DNA of 64,000 bases from Streptomyces sp. CNH099 (GCA_000514715.1 AZWL01000029.1:1-64000); one strand, 5' to 3'. Numbered from the stretch's first letter, positions 31,590 to 39,509 are shown. A program made the numbers and translations. Notes: generated by a model from the sequence alone, not told the origin.

Positions 31590-31835
31590 TCAGCCCTCCC
31601 GGGCGTCGCGGCGGGACTGCCGGACGCGCCGCAGCCGCTGCACCGTGACCGGATCGTGCGCCAGCGCCCGGGGGTCGTCCAGGAGCGCGTTGAGCACCTG
31701 GTAGTAGCGCGTCGGGGAGAGCCCCAGCCGCTCCCGGATCGCCCGCTCCTTCGCCCCCGGCGCCGGCCACGCGCGCTTCTCCAGCGCCAGGACGGCCAAG
31801 TCCCGCTCGGTCAGCGCCGGGTCACTCGCAGACAT
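31590..31835 (-). CDS. DUF3263 protein
   Basis: This 81-residue protein contains LTERDLAVLALEKRAWPAPGAKERAIRERLGLSPTRYYQVLNALLDDPRALAHDPVTVQRLRRVR. This is the full DUF3263 domain, an actinobacterial helix-turn-helix-like fold (the SPTRYYQVLNALL helix resembles a recognition helix). It probably binds DNA, but no target is known. It is divergent from otsB with only 37 bp between the start codons, so the two promoters must overlap. The pairing of DUF3263 with trehalose-phosphatase is what I remember from Streptomyces chromosomes. Confidence 0.85.
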   Translation of the reverse strand: MSASDPALTERDLAVLALEKRAWPAPGAKERAIRERLGLSPTRYYQVLNALLDDPRALAHDPVTVQRLRRVRQSRRDAREG

Positions 31836-31872
31836 GCCCTGCACGTTACCGCGGCCCGGTAGGGTCCTGGGC

Positions 31873-32733
31873 ATGGGCAGCACCTCCGCAGCACAGCTCC
31901 CCGTTCCGCGCACCGAGGCGGGCCGCGCCGGCCTCGCGGCGCTCCTCGCCGATCCGGAACAGTCCCTCGTCGCCTTCGACTTCGACGGCACCCTGGCCCC
32001 GATCGTCCCCGACCCCGACGCCGCCCGGGCCCACCCCGGGGCCGTGCCCGCGCTGAGCCGCCTCGCGCCGCGCGTCGGCACGGTCGCGGTCATCACCGGC
32101 CGGCCCGCCGCGGTGGCCGTACGGTACGGCGGCTTCGCCGGCGCCGCGGGCCTGGCGCACCTGCGGGTCCTCGGCCACTACGGCTCCGAGCAGTGGGACG
32201 CCGCCACCGGCACCCTGCGCACCCCCGAGCCGCACCCGGGCGTGGCGGCCGTGCAGGCCGAGCTGCCGGGGGTGCTGGAGACGGCGGGCGCCTGGCGGGG
32301 CACGTGGATCGAGGACAAGGGCCGCGCCGTCGCCGTCCACACCCGCCGCGCCGAGAACCCCGCGGACGCCGCCGAGGCGCTGCGCAAGCCGCTGGACGAC
32401 CTGGCGGCGGCGCACGGCCTGGTGGTCGAGCCGGGCCGCTTCGTCCTCGAACTCCGCCCCCCGGGCATGGACAAGGGCCGCGCCCTCACGGCCCTGACGC
32501 ACGAGACGTCCGCCCGCGCCGTCCTCTACGCCGGCGACGACCTCGGCGACCTCGCGGCGTACGACGCGGTGGCCGCGCTGCGCGCGGAGGGCGTGCCGGG
32601 CCTGCTGGTGTGCAGCGCGGCGGCGACGGGCGAGGGCGCGGACGCGCTGGCGGACCGGGCGGACCTGACGGTCGACGGGCCGGGGGGCGTGGTGGACCTG
32701 CTGACGACGCTGGCGGCGACGCTGGGCGCGTAG
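31873..32733 (+). CDS. otsB: Trehalose-6-phosphate phosphatase
   Basis: This 286-residue HAD phosphatase carries out the second step of trehalose synthesis. The catalytic DFDGTLAPIVPDPDAAR lies near residue 36 with the nucleophile Asp. The other HAD motifs are AVITGRPAAVA (motif II), MDKGRALTAL (Lys) and LYAGDDLGDLAAYDAV (acidic pair). The cap contains GHYGSEQWD, a substrate motif of trehalose phosphatases. The ATG at 31873 is used; a GTG-type extension upstream overlaps the DUF3263 promoter region. The synthase otsA lies 1.6 kb away on the opposite strand. Confidence 0.92.
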   Translation: MGSTSAAQLPVPRTEAGRAGLAALLADPEQSLVAFDFDGTLAPIVPDPDAARAHPGAVPALSRLAPRVGTVAVITGRPAAVAVRYGGFAGAAGLAHLRVLGHYGSEQWDAATGTLRTPEPHPGVAAVQAELPGVLETAGAWRGTWIEDKGRAVAVHTRRAENPADAAEALRKPLDDLAAAHGLVVEPGRFVLELRPPGMDKGRALTALTHETSARAVLYAGDDLGDLAAYDAVAALRAEGVPGLLVCSAAATGEGADALADRADLTVDGPGGVVDLLTTLAATLGA

Positions 32734-32758
32734 TACCGGACCGGCGCGGGCGTGTGCC

Positions 32759-33616
32759 TCAGTCGGAGAGCCCGCGCAGGAAGTCCCGGATCAGCCCCGC
32801 GCTCTGCGTGAACCGCGTGGTGAGCGGGAAGTGCCCGGCGTCCAGCAGCTGGACCCGCGCGTCCTTGGCGTCGCGCGCGAACGCGCGGGCGCCTTCGGGC
32901 CCGAAGATCTCGTCGTGCCGCCCCCACGCCGCGAGCACCGGCGGCTGGTGCACGCGCAGGTACTCCTGCCAGTCGGGGTACCGGGCCGGGTTGGTGCGGT
33001 AGTCGAGGAGCAGGTCGAGCTGGATCTCCTGGTTGCCGGGCCGGTCGAGCCCCGCCTGGTCGTGCACCGCGAGCGCCGGGTCGACCAGCGAGGTGTCCGG
33101 GACGCCCTGGTGGTACTGCCAGCGGGTGGCCTCCGGGGTGACCTGCGCGCGCATCGCCTCGCGGTGCCCCTCGGGGTCGGCCCAGTAGGCGCGGATCGGG
33201 TCCCAGAAGTCGGTCAGGCCCTCCTCGTAGGCGTTGCCGTTCTGGCTGACGATGCCGGTGATGCGCTCGGGGCCGCGCAGGGCGAGGCGGAAGCCGACGG
33301 GGGCGCCGTAGTCGTGGACGTAGATCGCGTAGCGCCGGACGCCGAGCTGGTCCAGCAGGTTGCCGACGACGTCGGCGAGGTGGTCGAAGGTGTACGCCCA
33401 CTCCTCGGCGGGCGGCGCGGAGCTGAGCCCGAAGCCGGGGTAGTCGGGGGCGATGACGTGGAACTCGTCCGCCAGCTCCGCCATCAGCGGGGCGAAGCCG
33501 ACCGACGAGGTCGGGTAGCCGTGCAGCAGCACGAACGTCGGCGCCGCCGGGTCGCCGGCCTCCCGGTAGAAGATGTCGAGGCCGTCGACGCGGGCGGTGC
33601 GGTGGCGGATCGTCAC
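32759..33616 (-). CDS. Alpha/beta hydrolase, epoxide hydrolase/haloalkane dehalogenase-like
   Basis: This 285-residue hydrolase has the oxyanion motif LLHGYPTSS, nucleophile Asp in IYVHDYGAPVGFRLAL, cap residues around FWDPIRAYWADPEG, a late acid in AAWGRHDEIFGPEGA, and catalytic His in LDAGHFPLTTRF. An Asp nucleophile (HDYG) rather than Ser points to epoxide hydrolase or dehalogenase chemistry. The GTG at 33616 follows GGAG; a TTG four codons earlier is the alternative. It is divergent from the CGNR regulator, with an inverted repeat lying in the shared region. The substrate is unknown. Confidence 0.85.
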   Translation of the reverse strand: MTIRHRTARVDGLDIFYREAGDPAAPTFVLLHGYPTSSVGFAPLMAELADEFHVIAPDYPGFGLSSAPPAEEWAYTFDHLADVVGNLLDQLGVRRYAIYVHDYGAPVGFRLALRGPERITGIVSQNGNAYEEGLTDFWDPIRAYWADPEGHREAMRAQVTPEATRWQYHQGVPDTSLVDPALAVHDQAGLDRPGNQEIQLDLLLDYRTNPARYPDWQEYLRVHQPPVLAAWGRHDEIFGPEGARAFARDAKDARVQLLDAGHFPLTTRFTQSAGLIRDFLRGLSD

Positions 33617-33627
33617 GAGGGGCTCCA

Positions 33628-33660
33628 ACCGTCTAAGTGAGTTTGACTGGTTAAGACGGT
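33628..33660. promoter_or_regulatory. Inverted repeat ACCGTCT-N19-AGACGGT between hydrolase and CGNR regulator genes
   Basis: Perfect 7-bp arms begin 12 bp upstream of the hydrolase start, 60 bp before the CGNR gene. It is a reasonable operator for the adjacent regulator. The intergenic region is unusually AT-rich for this chromosome. Confidence 0.45.
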
Positions 33661-33722
33661 CAGAACCGTAAGCATGCTCCCGCTAACCTGTCAACTCGCC
33701 TTCAATGGTTATACTGGTCGGC

Positions 33723-34259
33723 ATGGCCCGACCGCTGACCGGGGAACCGCTGGCCCTGGACCTGGTGAACACCTGGTGGATCGACCAGGGGCGCGCCGTC
33801 GACTTCTTCGACGAGCCGCGCGGCGTGCGCCGCTGGCTCGCCGAGCACGGCCTGCCCGACGGCACGGGGGCCGCCGGCGGCGCCGCCGCCGCCCCCGACG
33901 CCGTACGCGCGCCGCTGACCGCCGCCCGCGGCGCCCTGCGCGCGGCGCTCGCCGGGGACGAGCAGCCGCTCGACGCGATCCTGGCGCACGGCGCCCGCCG
34001 CCCGCTCCTGCGCAACGGCACCGCCGCCTCGGAGGTGGTCGTCGACGACCCGGCGTGGCTGCCCGCCTGGTGCGCGGCGGCCGACCTGGTCCGCCTCTAC
34101 GCGGAGCGCCCGGACCGGATCCGCGCCTGTGCCGACGCGGCGTGCGTGCTGTGGTTCTACGACATCAGCAAGAACGGCCGCCGCCGCTGGTGCTCGATGG
34201 AGGGCTGCGGCAACCGCGCGAAGGCGGCCCGCTTCCAGGACCGCCACCGCACGGGGTGA
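33723..34259 (+). CDS. ABATE-domain CGNR zinc-finger regulator
   Basis: This 178-residue protein starts MARPLTGEPLALDLVNTWW, the start of the ABATE (stress-induced regulator) N-terminal domain. It ends in the CGNR zinc finger: CADAACVLWFYDISKNGRRRWCSMEGCGNRAKAARFQDRHR, with four Cys (two pairs) and the Cys-Gly-Asn-Arg motif. Such proteins are typical single-domain actinobacterial transcription regulators. It probably controls itself and the divergent hydrolase. The start ATG 33723 is favoured by homology of the first residues; an ATG six codons upstream is possible. Confidence 0.9.
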   Translation: MARPLTGEPLALDLVNTWWIDQGRAVDFFDEPRGVRRWLAEHGLPDGTGAAGGAAAAPDAVRAPLTAARGALRAALAGDEQPLDAILAHGARRPLLRNGTAASEVVVDDPAWLPAWCAAADLVRLYAERPDRIRACADAACVLWFYDISKNGRRRWCSMEGCGNRAKAARFQDRHRTG

Positions 34260-34289
34260 CCGGCCGGCGGCACGTACGCGCGCCGCCGC

Positions 34290-35693
34290 CTACCCCCGCA
34301 GCGCGTTCAGCTGCGCCAGGAACCACTCCTGCGGCGGCAGCGCCGTGGCCGCCGCCGCCAGCCGCTTCGTGCGCCGGGCGCGTTCGTCGTGCGGCATCGA
34401 CAGCGCCGTGTGCAGCGCCTCGGCCGTGGCCTCCACGTCGTACGGGTGCACCACGAGCGCGTCCTCGCCGAGGTCCGCGTACGCGCCCGCCTCCCGCGAC
34501 AGCACCAGCGCGCAGCCGTCGTCCGAGACCACCGGGATCTCCTTCGCGACCAGGTTCATCCCGTCGCGCAGCGGGTTGACCAGCGCCACGTCCGCCAGCC
34601 GGTACGCGGCGAGCGAGCGGGCGAAGTCGTCCTCGACGTGCAGTACGACCGGCTGCCAGCCGTCCGTGCCGTACGACTCGTTGATCTCGTCGGCGAGGCG
34701 GCGCACCTCCGCGGTGTAGTCCCGGTAGACGGCGAGGTCCTGCCGCGACGGGTACGCGAACGCCAGCTTCACCACCCGCCCGCGCCACTCCGGCCACCGC
34801 TCCAGCAGCCGCCGGTACGCGAGCAGCCCGCGGACGATGTTCTTCGACGGCTCGGTGCGGTCGACGCGCACGACGACCTCGCGGTCCGCCCCGCCGACCT
34901 GCGCGCGCAGCGCCGCCATCCGCTCGGCCACGTCCGGGCGCCGCGACCGCTCGCGCAGGAAGCCGGCGTCGGCGCCCAGCGCGTGCACGTCGACCCGGGC
35001 GGCCCGCTCCCCGCCCGCGTACTCCTCGCCCAGTACGTCGCGGCAGCAGGCGTCGAACGCCTCGGCCCACCGGCGGGTGTGGAAGCCGACGCGGTCGGCG
35101 CCGAGCAGGCCGCGCAGCAGCGCGGCGGCGATGTCGTCGGGGAGCAGCCGGAAGTACTCGGGCGGCGCCCAGGGGGTGTGCGTGAAGTGCCCGATGCGCA
35201 GGTCGGGGCGGCGCTCGCGGAGCATGCCGGGCACGAGGCACAGGTGGTAGTCCTGCACGAGCACGGCGGCGCCCGGGGCGGCGCCGTCGGCGAGGGCGTC
35301 GGCGAAGGCGCGGTTGTACGCCTCGTACGCGGCCCACCGGCGGCGGAAGCCGGCGTCGAAGACGGGGGAGACGGGGATGTCGTAGAGCATGTGGTGGACG
35401 AACCACAGGACGGAGTTGGCGACGCCGTTGTACGCGTCGTGGAAGACGTCCGGCGCGATGCCGAGCATCCGCACCCCCGGCTCCCCCACCCCCCGCCGCA
35501 CAGCCTCCCGATCCCCGTCCCCGAGCGCGGCACACACCCACAACGCCCCACCGTCGCCCTTCACGGCACTGAGCCCCGAAACGAGCCCGCCACCGCCCCG
35601 CCTGGCGTCGAGCCCGCCGTCGTCACGGAGGGCGTACGAAACGGGCCCGCGGTTGGACGCGACGAGAAGGGAAGCACCCGAGGACTCGACCAT
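34290..35693 (-). CDS. otsA: Alpha,alpha-trehalose-phosphate synthase (GT20)
   Basis: This 467-residue synthase makes trehalose-6-P from a nucleotide-glucose and glucose-6-P. It starts with LLVASNRGPVSYALRDDG, and the glycine loop RRGGGGLVSGLSAV binds donor phosphate. Further motifs are VLVQDYHLCLVPGML, IGHFTHTPWAPPEYFRLLP (acceptor site), RVDRTEPSKNIVRGLLAY and NPLRDGMNLVAKE (donor site). The length is normal. Together with OtsB it gives a complete OtsAB route. Its stop faces the CGNR gene 30 bp away. A GC-rich repeat (35765-35858) separates it from the upstream gpgS-like gene on the same strand. Confidence 0.94.
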   Translation of the reverse strand: MVESSGASLLVASNRGPVSYALRDDGGLDARRGGGGLVSGLSAVKGDGGALWVCAALGDGDREAVRRGVGEPGVRMLGIAPDVFHDAYNGVANSVLWFVHHMLYDIPVSPVFDAGFRRRWAAYEAYNRAFADALADGAAPGAAVLVQDYHLCLVPGMLRERRPDLRIGHFTHTPWAPPEYFRLLPDDIAAALLRGLLGADRVGFHTRRWAEAFDACCRDVLGEEYAGGERAARVDVHALGADAGFLRERSRRPDVAERMAALRAQVGGADREVVVRVDRTEPSKNIVRGLLAYRRLLERWPEWRGRVVKLAFAYPSRQDLAVYRDYTAEVRRLADEINESYGTDGWQPVVLHVEDDFARSLAAYRLADVALVNPLRDGMNLVAKEIPVVSDDGCALVLSREAGAYADLGEDALVVHPYDVEATAEALHTALSMPHDERARRTKRLAAAATALPPQEWFLAQLNALRG

Positions 35694-35764
35694 GCGGCGA
35701 GCCTAGCCGGGCGGGGGGCCCGCGAAACGCAGGAGCGGGGGTGTGGCCGAGCCGAACCGGAGGT

Positions 35765-35858
35765 GCCGGGGTTCGGGGCGGAGCCCCGGCGGGGTTCGGG
35801 GGCGCAGCCCCCGCGGGGGTCTCGGGGCGGAGCCCCGAGTTTCGGGAAGGGGCGGGCA
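35765..35858. repeat. Dispersed GGGGCTCCGCCCC-type repeat, inverted relative to the 28.5-kb array
   Basis: Read on the minus strand, about 42 bp including CCGCCCCTTCCCGAAACTC are nearly identical (two or three changes) to 28504-28545, followed by more hairpin units. It lies in the 205-bp gap between the otsA start and the gpgS-like stop. No gene is supported in it. Confidence 0.8.
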
Positions 35859-35898
35859 CGGGGACCACCACCCCCACCCGGTCCGCACGCCCGCGGCC

Positions 35899-36948
35899 CT
35901 ACGCCACCCCCGCCCCCGGCTCCCCGCCCCCACCCCGACGGCTCTCCCGGTACTCCGGAATCTCCCGCACCGGCGGCCGCTCCTCCGTGTCCACCCCGTA
36001 CGTCCGCGGCTCGAACACCCCGTCCACCCCCCGCTCGAACTGCGTCAGCCGCGGCCGTACCAGGTGCCCCCGCGCCAGCCGCAGCTGCGCCGTGCGGTAG
36101 ATCGCCGCCGCCATGCGGCCCAGCGCGCGGTCGTCCTGGTGGCGGTGGCGGCGGACGCCGACGTCGACCTGGGCGAGGGCGTCCAGCCCCACCGTGTGCA
36201 GCGCGTCGACGAGCAGCCCCAGCTCCACCCCGTACCCCACGGGGAACGGCAGCCGCTCCAGCAGCGACCGCCGCGCCGCGTACTCGCCGCCCAGCGGCTG
36301 GACGAAGCCGGCCAGGAGCGGCCAGTGGAGGTTCAGCAGCGGCCGGGCCACGAGTTCCGTCACACGTCCGCCCTGGGCGACCGCCGAGCCGGCCACCGGC
36401 CTGTCGTACACCGCCTTGACGAACTCCACGTCCGGCTCGGTCAGCAGCGGGCCCACGATCCCGCTCACGAACGCCGTGTCGAAGTCCTGCAGATCCGCGT
36501 CCACGAAGCACACGATCTCGCCGCGGGTCGCCAGCAGCGACCGCCACAGCACCTCGCCCTTGCCCGGCACCGGCGGCACCCGCGGCAGCACCTCGTCGCG
36601 GCGCACCACCCGCGCGCCGGCCGCGGCGGCGACCTCCGCCGTTCGGTCGGTGGAGCCGGAGTCCATGACGACCAGCTCGTCCACGAGCGCCACGCCCCCG
36701 GCCCCGCCCGCCGCGCCGCCCCCGGCGCCGCCCGCCGCGCCGCCCCCCGGCCCGCCCTCCGCCATCAGCTCCGCCCGGATCGCCTCCACGATCGCCCCGA
36801 CCGTCGCCTCCTCGTTCAGCGCCGGCAGCACCACGCTCACCGTCCCCCGCGCCCCCAGCGCCCGCTTGGCCGCGAGCAGCCGCGCCGGTGGCCGGTCCGC
36901 CGCGGACCAGGACCGCGCCTTCAGCCACCGCTCCACGTCATCGAGCAC
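35899..36948 (-). CDS. gpgS: Glucosyl-3-phosphoglycerate synthase-like GT (GT81)
   Basis: This 349-residue retaining glycosyltransferase has VSVVLPALNEEATVGAIVEAI (donor-binding N-terminus), VDELVVMDSGSTDRT, GKGEVLWRSLLATRGEIVCFVDADLQDFD (DAD metal motif), RVTELVARPLLNLHWPLLAGFVQPLGGEYAARR and GYGVELGLLVDALHTVGL, in the order of GpgS. It joins glucose to 3-phosphoglycerate as the first step of glucosylglycerate, an osmolyte and polysaccharide starter. GTG 36948 has GGGGAGG upstream. An 18-residue Gly/Ala repeat (GGAAGGAGG-like) interrupts the domain near residue 75 and is not part of the family core. It is divergent from thrC. Confidence 0.88.
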   Translation of the reverse strand: MLDDVERWLKARSWSAADRPPARLLAAKRALGARGTVSVVLPALNEEATVGAIVEAIRAELMAEGGPGGGAAGGAGGGAAGGAGGVALVDELVVMDSGSTDRTAEVAAAAGARVVRRDEVLPRVPPVPGKGEVLWRSLLATRGEIVCFVDADLQDFDTAFVSGIVGPLLTEPDVEFVKAVYDRPVAGSAVAQGGRVTELVARPLLNLHWPLLAGFVQPLGGEYAARRSLLERLPFPVGYGVELGLLVDALHTVGLDALAQVDVGVRRHRHQDDRALGRMAAAIYRTAQLRLARGHLVRPRLTQFERGVDGVFEPRTYGVDTEERPPVREIPEYRESRRGGGGEPGAGVA

Positions 36949-37130
36949 CTTCGGGCCTCCCCTTGCCGGTGGTTCTGTGAGGTGTGAGGGCTGTCTCGCG
37001 TATCGGACGGCACTCACAACTGTCCTGGTCGTCGGTTACAGTCTTGAACAGCGTGCGTGACTTCCCCGTGTCGGGGTCCGCGCGTCGTACAAAAGCGCCG
37101 GACGGCCCCGTCGGCCCGGCGCCATACAGA

Positions 37131-37249
37131 GCTCATCCAGAGGGGCAGAGGGAACGGCCCGTTGAAGCCCCGGCAACCCTCCGTCCGGCACTCGCGACGC
37201 TGCGAGGCCCCGGGCGGTGATGGTGCCAATTCCGTCCTGCGGCGAGATG
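37131..37249 (+). ncRNA. SAM-I (S-box) riboswitch in the thrC leader
   Basis: Conserved S-box segments occur in the right order: CAGAGGGGCAGAGGGA near 37138, TGAAGCCCCGGCAACC at 37163-37178, a GC-rich P3/P4 region, and GGTGCCAATTCC at 37222-37233. A closing strand GAGATG follows, pairing in part with CATC at the 5' end. It ends 37 bp before the thrC start. This is the S-adenosylmethionine aptamer. How binding is read out (terminator or ribosome-site masking) is not clear by eye; no U-tract terminator is present. Confidence 0.9.
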
Positions 37250-37286
37250 CGTCGCGGGGAAGATGAGGAGAGAGGGCCTCGCCACT

Positions 37287-38603
37287 ATGGCTGTAGAGAC
37301 AGCTGCCACCCGCACCGCCGTCGACGACGGCGCCGTCGATCTGGGTCCCGCCGTCGCGCTGTCCTGCCGGGAGTGCGGGGAGCGGGTGCCGCTGGGTCCC
37401 GTCTTCGCGTGCCAGACGTGTTTCGGGCCGCTGGAGGCGGCGTACGAGCTTCCCGGCGGCGACGCCGAGTCCGCCGCGCGGCTGCGCGCCCGGATCGAGG
37501 CGGGCCCGCGGAGCATCTGGCGGTACGCGCCGCTGCTGCCGGTCCCGGCCGACGTGGCGTCCGCACCCAACCTCAACCCGGGTTTCACCCGGCTGCACCG
37601 CGCCGACCGGCTCGCCGCCGAGCTGGGCGTCACCGGCGAGCTGCACGTCAAGGACGACTCCGGCAACCCGACGCACTCCTTCAAGGACCGCGTCGTCGCC
37701 ATCGCCGTCGAGGCCGCCCGCGCCTTCGGCTTCACCACGCTGTCCTGCTCCTCCACCGGCAACCTGGCCGGCGCGGTCGGCGCCGCCGCGGCGCGGGCGG
37801 GGCTGCGGTCGTGCGTGTTCATCCCGCACGACCTGGAGCACGCGAAGGTCGTCATGGCGGCCGTCTACGGCGGCGACGTCGTCGGCATCGAGGGCACGTA
37901 CGACGACGTGAACCGCTTCTGCTCCGAGCTGATCGGCGACCCGGCCGGCGAGGGCTGGGGCTTCACGAACGTCAACCTCCGCCCGTACTACGCGGAGGGC
38001 TCCAAGACCCTCGCGTACGAGATCTGCGAGCAGCTCGGCTGGCGGCTCCCGGACAACATCGTCATCCCGGTGGCCTCCGGCTCCCAGCTCACGAAGATCG
38101 ACAAGGGGCTGAAGGAGCTGATCGCGGCGGGGCTGGTCGAGGAGCGTCCGTACAAGATCTTCGGCGCCCAGGCGGCGGGCTGCTCCCCGGTCTCGCGGGC
38201 CTACAAGGACGGCCGTCGCCCTGAGGACGGTGTGCGTCCGGTGCGGCCCGACACGATCGCCAAGTCCCTCGCGATCGGCAACCCGGCCGACGGCCCGTAC
38301 GTCCTGGACATCGCCCGCCGCACGGGCGGCGCGGTGGAGGACGTCACGGACGCCGAGGTCGTCGACGCGGTCAAGCTGCTGGCCCGTACCGAGGGCGTCT
38401 TCGCGGAGACGGCGGGCGGCGTGACCTTCGGCGTGCTGGCGAAGCTCGTCGCGGACGGCCGGATCGACCCGGCCGGGACCACCGTCGCGATCAACACCGG
38501 CGACGGCCTGAAGACTCTCGACGCGGTCGCCCCCACCACGGGGCCGAGCGCGATCATCCGTCCCACACTCGACTCCTTCCGAGAGGCTGGCCTCGCATCA
38601 TGA
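37287..38603 (+). CDS. thrC: Threonine synthase
   Basis: This 438-residue PLP enzyme turns O-phosphohomoserine into threonine. A Cys-rich start (LSCRECGERVPLGPVFACQTCFGPLE) resembles a zinc ribbon, seen in actinobacterial and plant-type enzymes. The PLP lysine lies in DSGNPTHSFKDRVVAIAV (about residue 138), the phosphate loop in SCSSTGNLAGAVGAAAA, and FAETAGGVTFGVL and AINTGDGLKTLDAV follow. The start is uncertain between ATG 37287 (MAVETAATRTA) and ATG 37263; GAGAGGG fits the first. The stop overlaps the cysO-like start (ATGA). A SAM-I riboswitch precedes it. Confidence 0.94.
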   Translation: MAVETAATRTAVDDGAVDLGPAVALSCRECGERVPLGPVFACQTCFGPLEAAYELPGGDAESAARLRARIEAGPRSIWRYAPLLPVPADVASAPNLNPGFTRLHRADRLAAELGVTGELHVKDDSGNPTHSFKDRVVAIAVEAARAFGFTTLSCSSTGNLAGAVGAAAARAGLRSCVFIPHDLEHAKVVMAAVYGGDVVGIEGTYDDVNRFCSELIGDPAGEGWGFTNVNLRPYYAEGSKTLAYEICEQLGWRLPDNIVIPVASGSQLTKIDKGLKELIAAGLVEERPYKIFGAQAAGCSPVSRAYKDGRRPEDGVRPVRPDTIAKSLAIGNPADGPYVLDIARRTGGAVEDVTDAEVVDAVKLLARTEGVFAETAGGVTFGVLAKLVADGRIDPAGTTVAINTGDGLKTLDAVAPTTGPSAIIRPTLDSFREAGLAS

Positions 38604-38878
38604 GCGTGAACGTCCGAATTCCGACCATCCTCCGTACGTATACAGACGGCCGGTCGGAGGTGAGCGCCGAGGGCGCGACCCTCGCCGACGTGATCGAAGA
38701 CCTGGAGAAGAACCACCGCGGGATCGCCGCGCGGGTGCTTGACGATCAAGGCAAGCTGCGCCGTTTCGTGAACGTCTACGTGAACGACGACGACGTCCGC
38801 TTCGCCGATGGCCTGCAGACTCCCACCCCGGAGGGGGCCGGCGTCTCGATCATCCCGGCGGTCGCCGGGGGCTGCTGA
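38600..38878 (+). CDS. cysO: CysO-like sulfur carrier (MoaD/ThiS family) ending Gly-Gly-Cys
   Basis: This 92-residue ubiquitin-fold protein contains VNVRIPTILRTYTDGRSEVSAEGATLADVI and FVNVYVNDDDVRFADGLQTPTPEGAGVSIIPAVAGGC. It aligns well in memory with M. tuberculosis CysO, which carries sulfide as a C-terminal thiocarboxylate for cysteine synthesis. CysO ends at Gly-Gly, whereas this frame adds a final Cys before TGA. It is co-translated with thrC through a 4-base overlap. No CysM or Mec protease gene is adjacent. A strong terminator follows 17 bp after the stop. Confidence 0.88.
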   Translation: MSVNVRIPTILRTYTDGRSEVSAEGATLADVIEDLEKNHRGIAARVLDDQGKLRRFVNVYVNDDDVRFADGLQTPTPEGAGVSIIPAVAGGC

Positions 38879-38895
38879 ACCCCGCCGCCGCGCGC

Positions 38896-38924
38896 ACGGC
38901 CCCACTGATCCGGAGTGGGGCCGT
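38896..38924 (+). terminator. Terminator of the thrC-cysO unit
   Basis: ACGGCCCCACT / AGTGGGGCCGT is a perfect 11-bp stem with a 7-base loop, 18 bp after the cysO-like stop codon. Confidence 0.8.
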
Positions 38925-39132
38925 TCGCATGTCTGTGCACGCGATAGGGTTGGGGCGTTCCCCCCTCGTGGTCCTTGCTCCATGCCTATGAGAACGCGAC
39001 AACTTCCGGGTAATTGCGGAGAGTTATTTGTCGTGATGGTCAGCTATGCCCTGCCCGAGTTGTCATTGAATGCATGGATTGATCGGAAAAATACCGATCG
39101 AGTGTCCGCAGAATTCTCGTCCGAGTGACCTG

Positions 39133-39160
39133 TTGCACTGGGCATCTGTGCGGATACATT
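39133..39160 (+). promoter_or_regulatory. Candidate promoter and leader of the cold-shock gene
   Basis: TTGCAC (39133-39138) and TACATT (39155-39160) stand 16 bp apart and resemble -35 and -10 boxes. A leader of about 110 nt would follow to the start codon. The stretch 38925-39273 has lower GC than its surroundings. It also holds a hairpin GATCGG/CCGATC at 39081-39099 and a short open frame at 38982-39128 that I cannot support as a gene. Confidence 0.45.
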
Positions 39161-39273
39161 CAGCCGCGGTCGACGCGTTCCGGCGCACGCCCCGGCGTGT
39201 ATCCGGGGGTGAGGTCTGACCCGGGTCCGCGGAGTGCGGTCCTGTGTAAGGGCCAGCAATAGGGGAGTTTGGA

Positions 39274-39477
39274 ATGGCTCAGGGCACCGTCAAGTGGTTC
39301 AACGCGGAGAAGGGGTACGGCTTCATCGCGGTCGACGGTGGTGCGGATGTCTTCGTCCACTACAGCGCGATTCAGATGGACGGGTACCGCACCCTCGAAG
39401 AAGGCCAGCGGGTCGAGTTCGAGATCTCGCAGGGTCAGAAGGGGCCGCAGGCAGACATGGTCCGCGTCAACGGCTGA
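39274..39477 (+). CDS. Cold-shock protein (CspA family)
   Basis: This 67-residue OB-fold RNA chaperone has GTVKWFNAEKGYGFIAVDGG (RNP1) and DVFVHYSAIQ (RNP2), with the family length. It melts mRNA secondary structure and prevents early termination. The ATG has GGGGAG 9-14 bases upstream. It is a single gene with its own promoter region and a strong terminator. Its place just before groEL matches the ScoF-type gene that I remember from S. coelicolor. Confidence 0.96.
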   Translation: MAQGTVKWFNAEKGYGFIAVDGGADVFVHYSAIQMDGYRTLEEGQRVEFEISQGQKGPQADMVRVNG

Positions 39478-39509
39478 GCGCCGGGCATCGACCACGGACG
39501 ACTTGCGAT

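Noticed and set aside
38982..39128. 48-codon small gene before the cold-shock gene
   Set aside because: There is no ribosome site and no recognisable family, and its codons lack the usual third-position GC bias. It is kept only as an observation.
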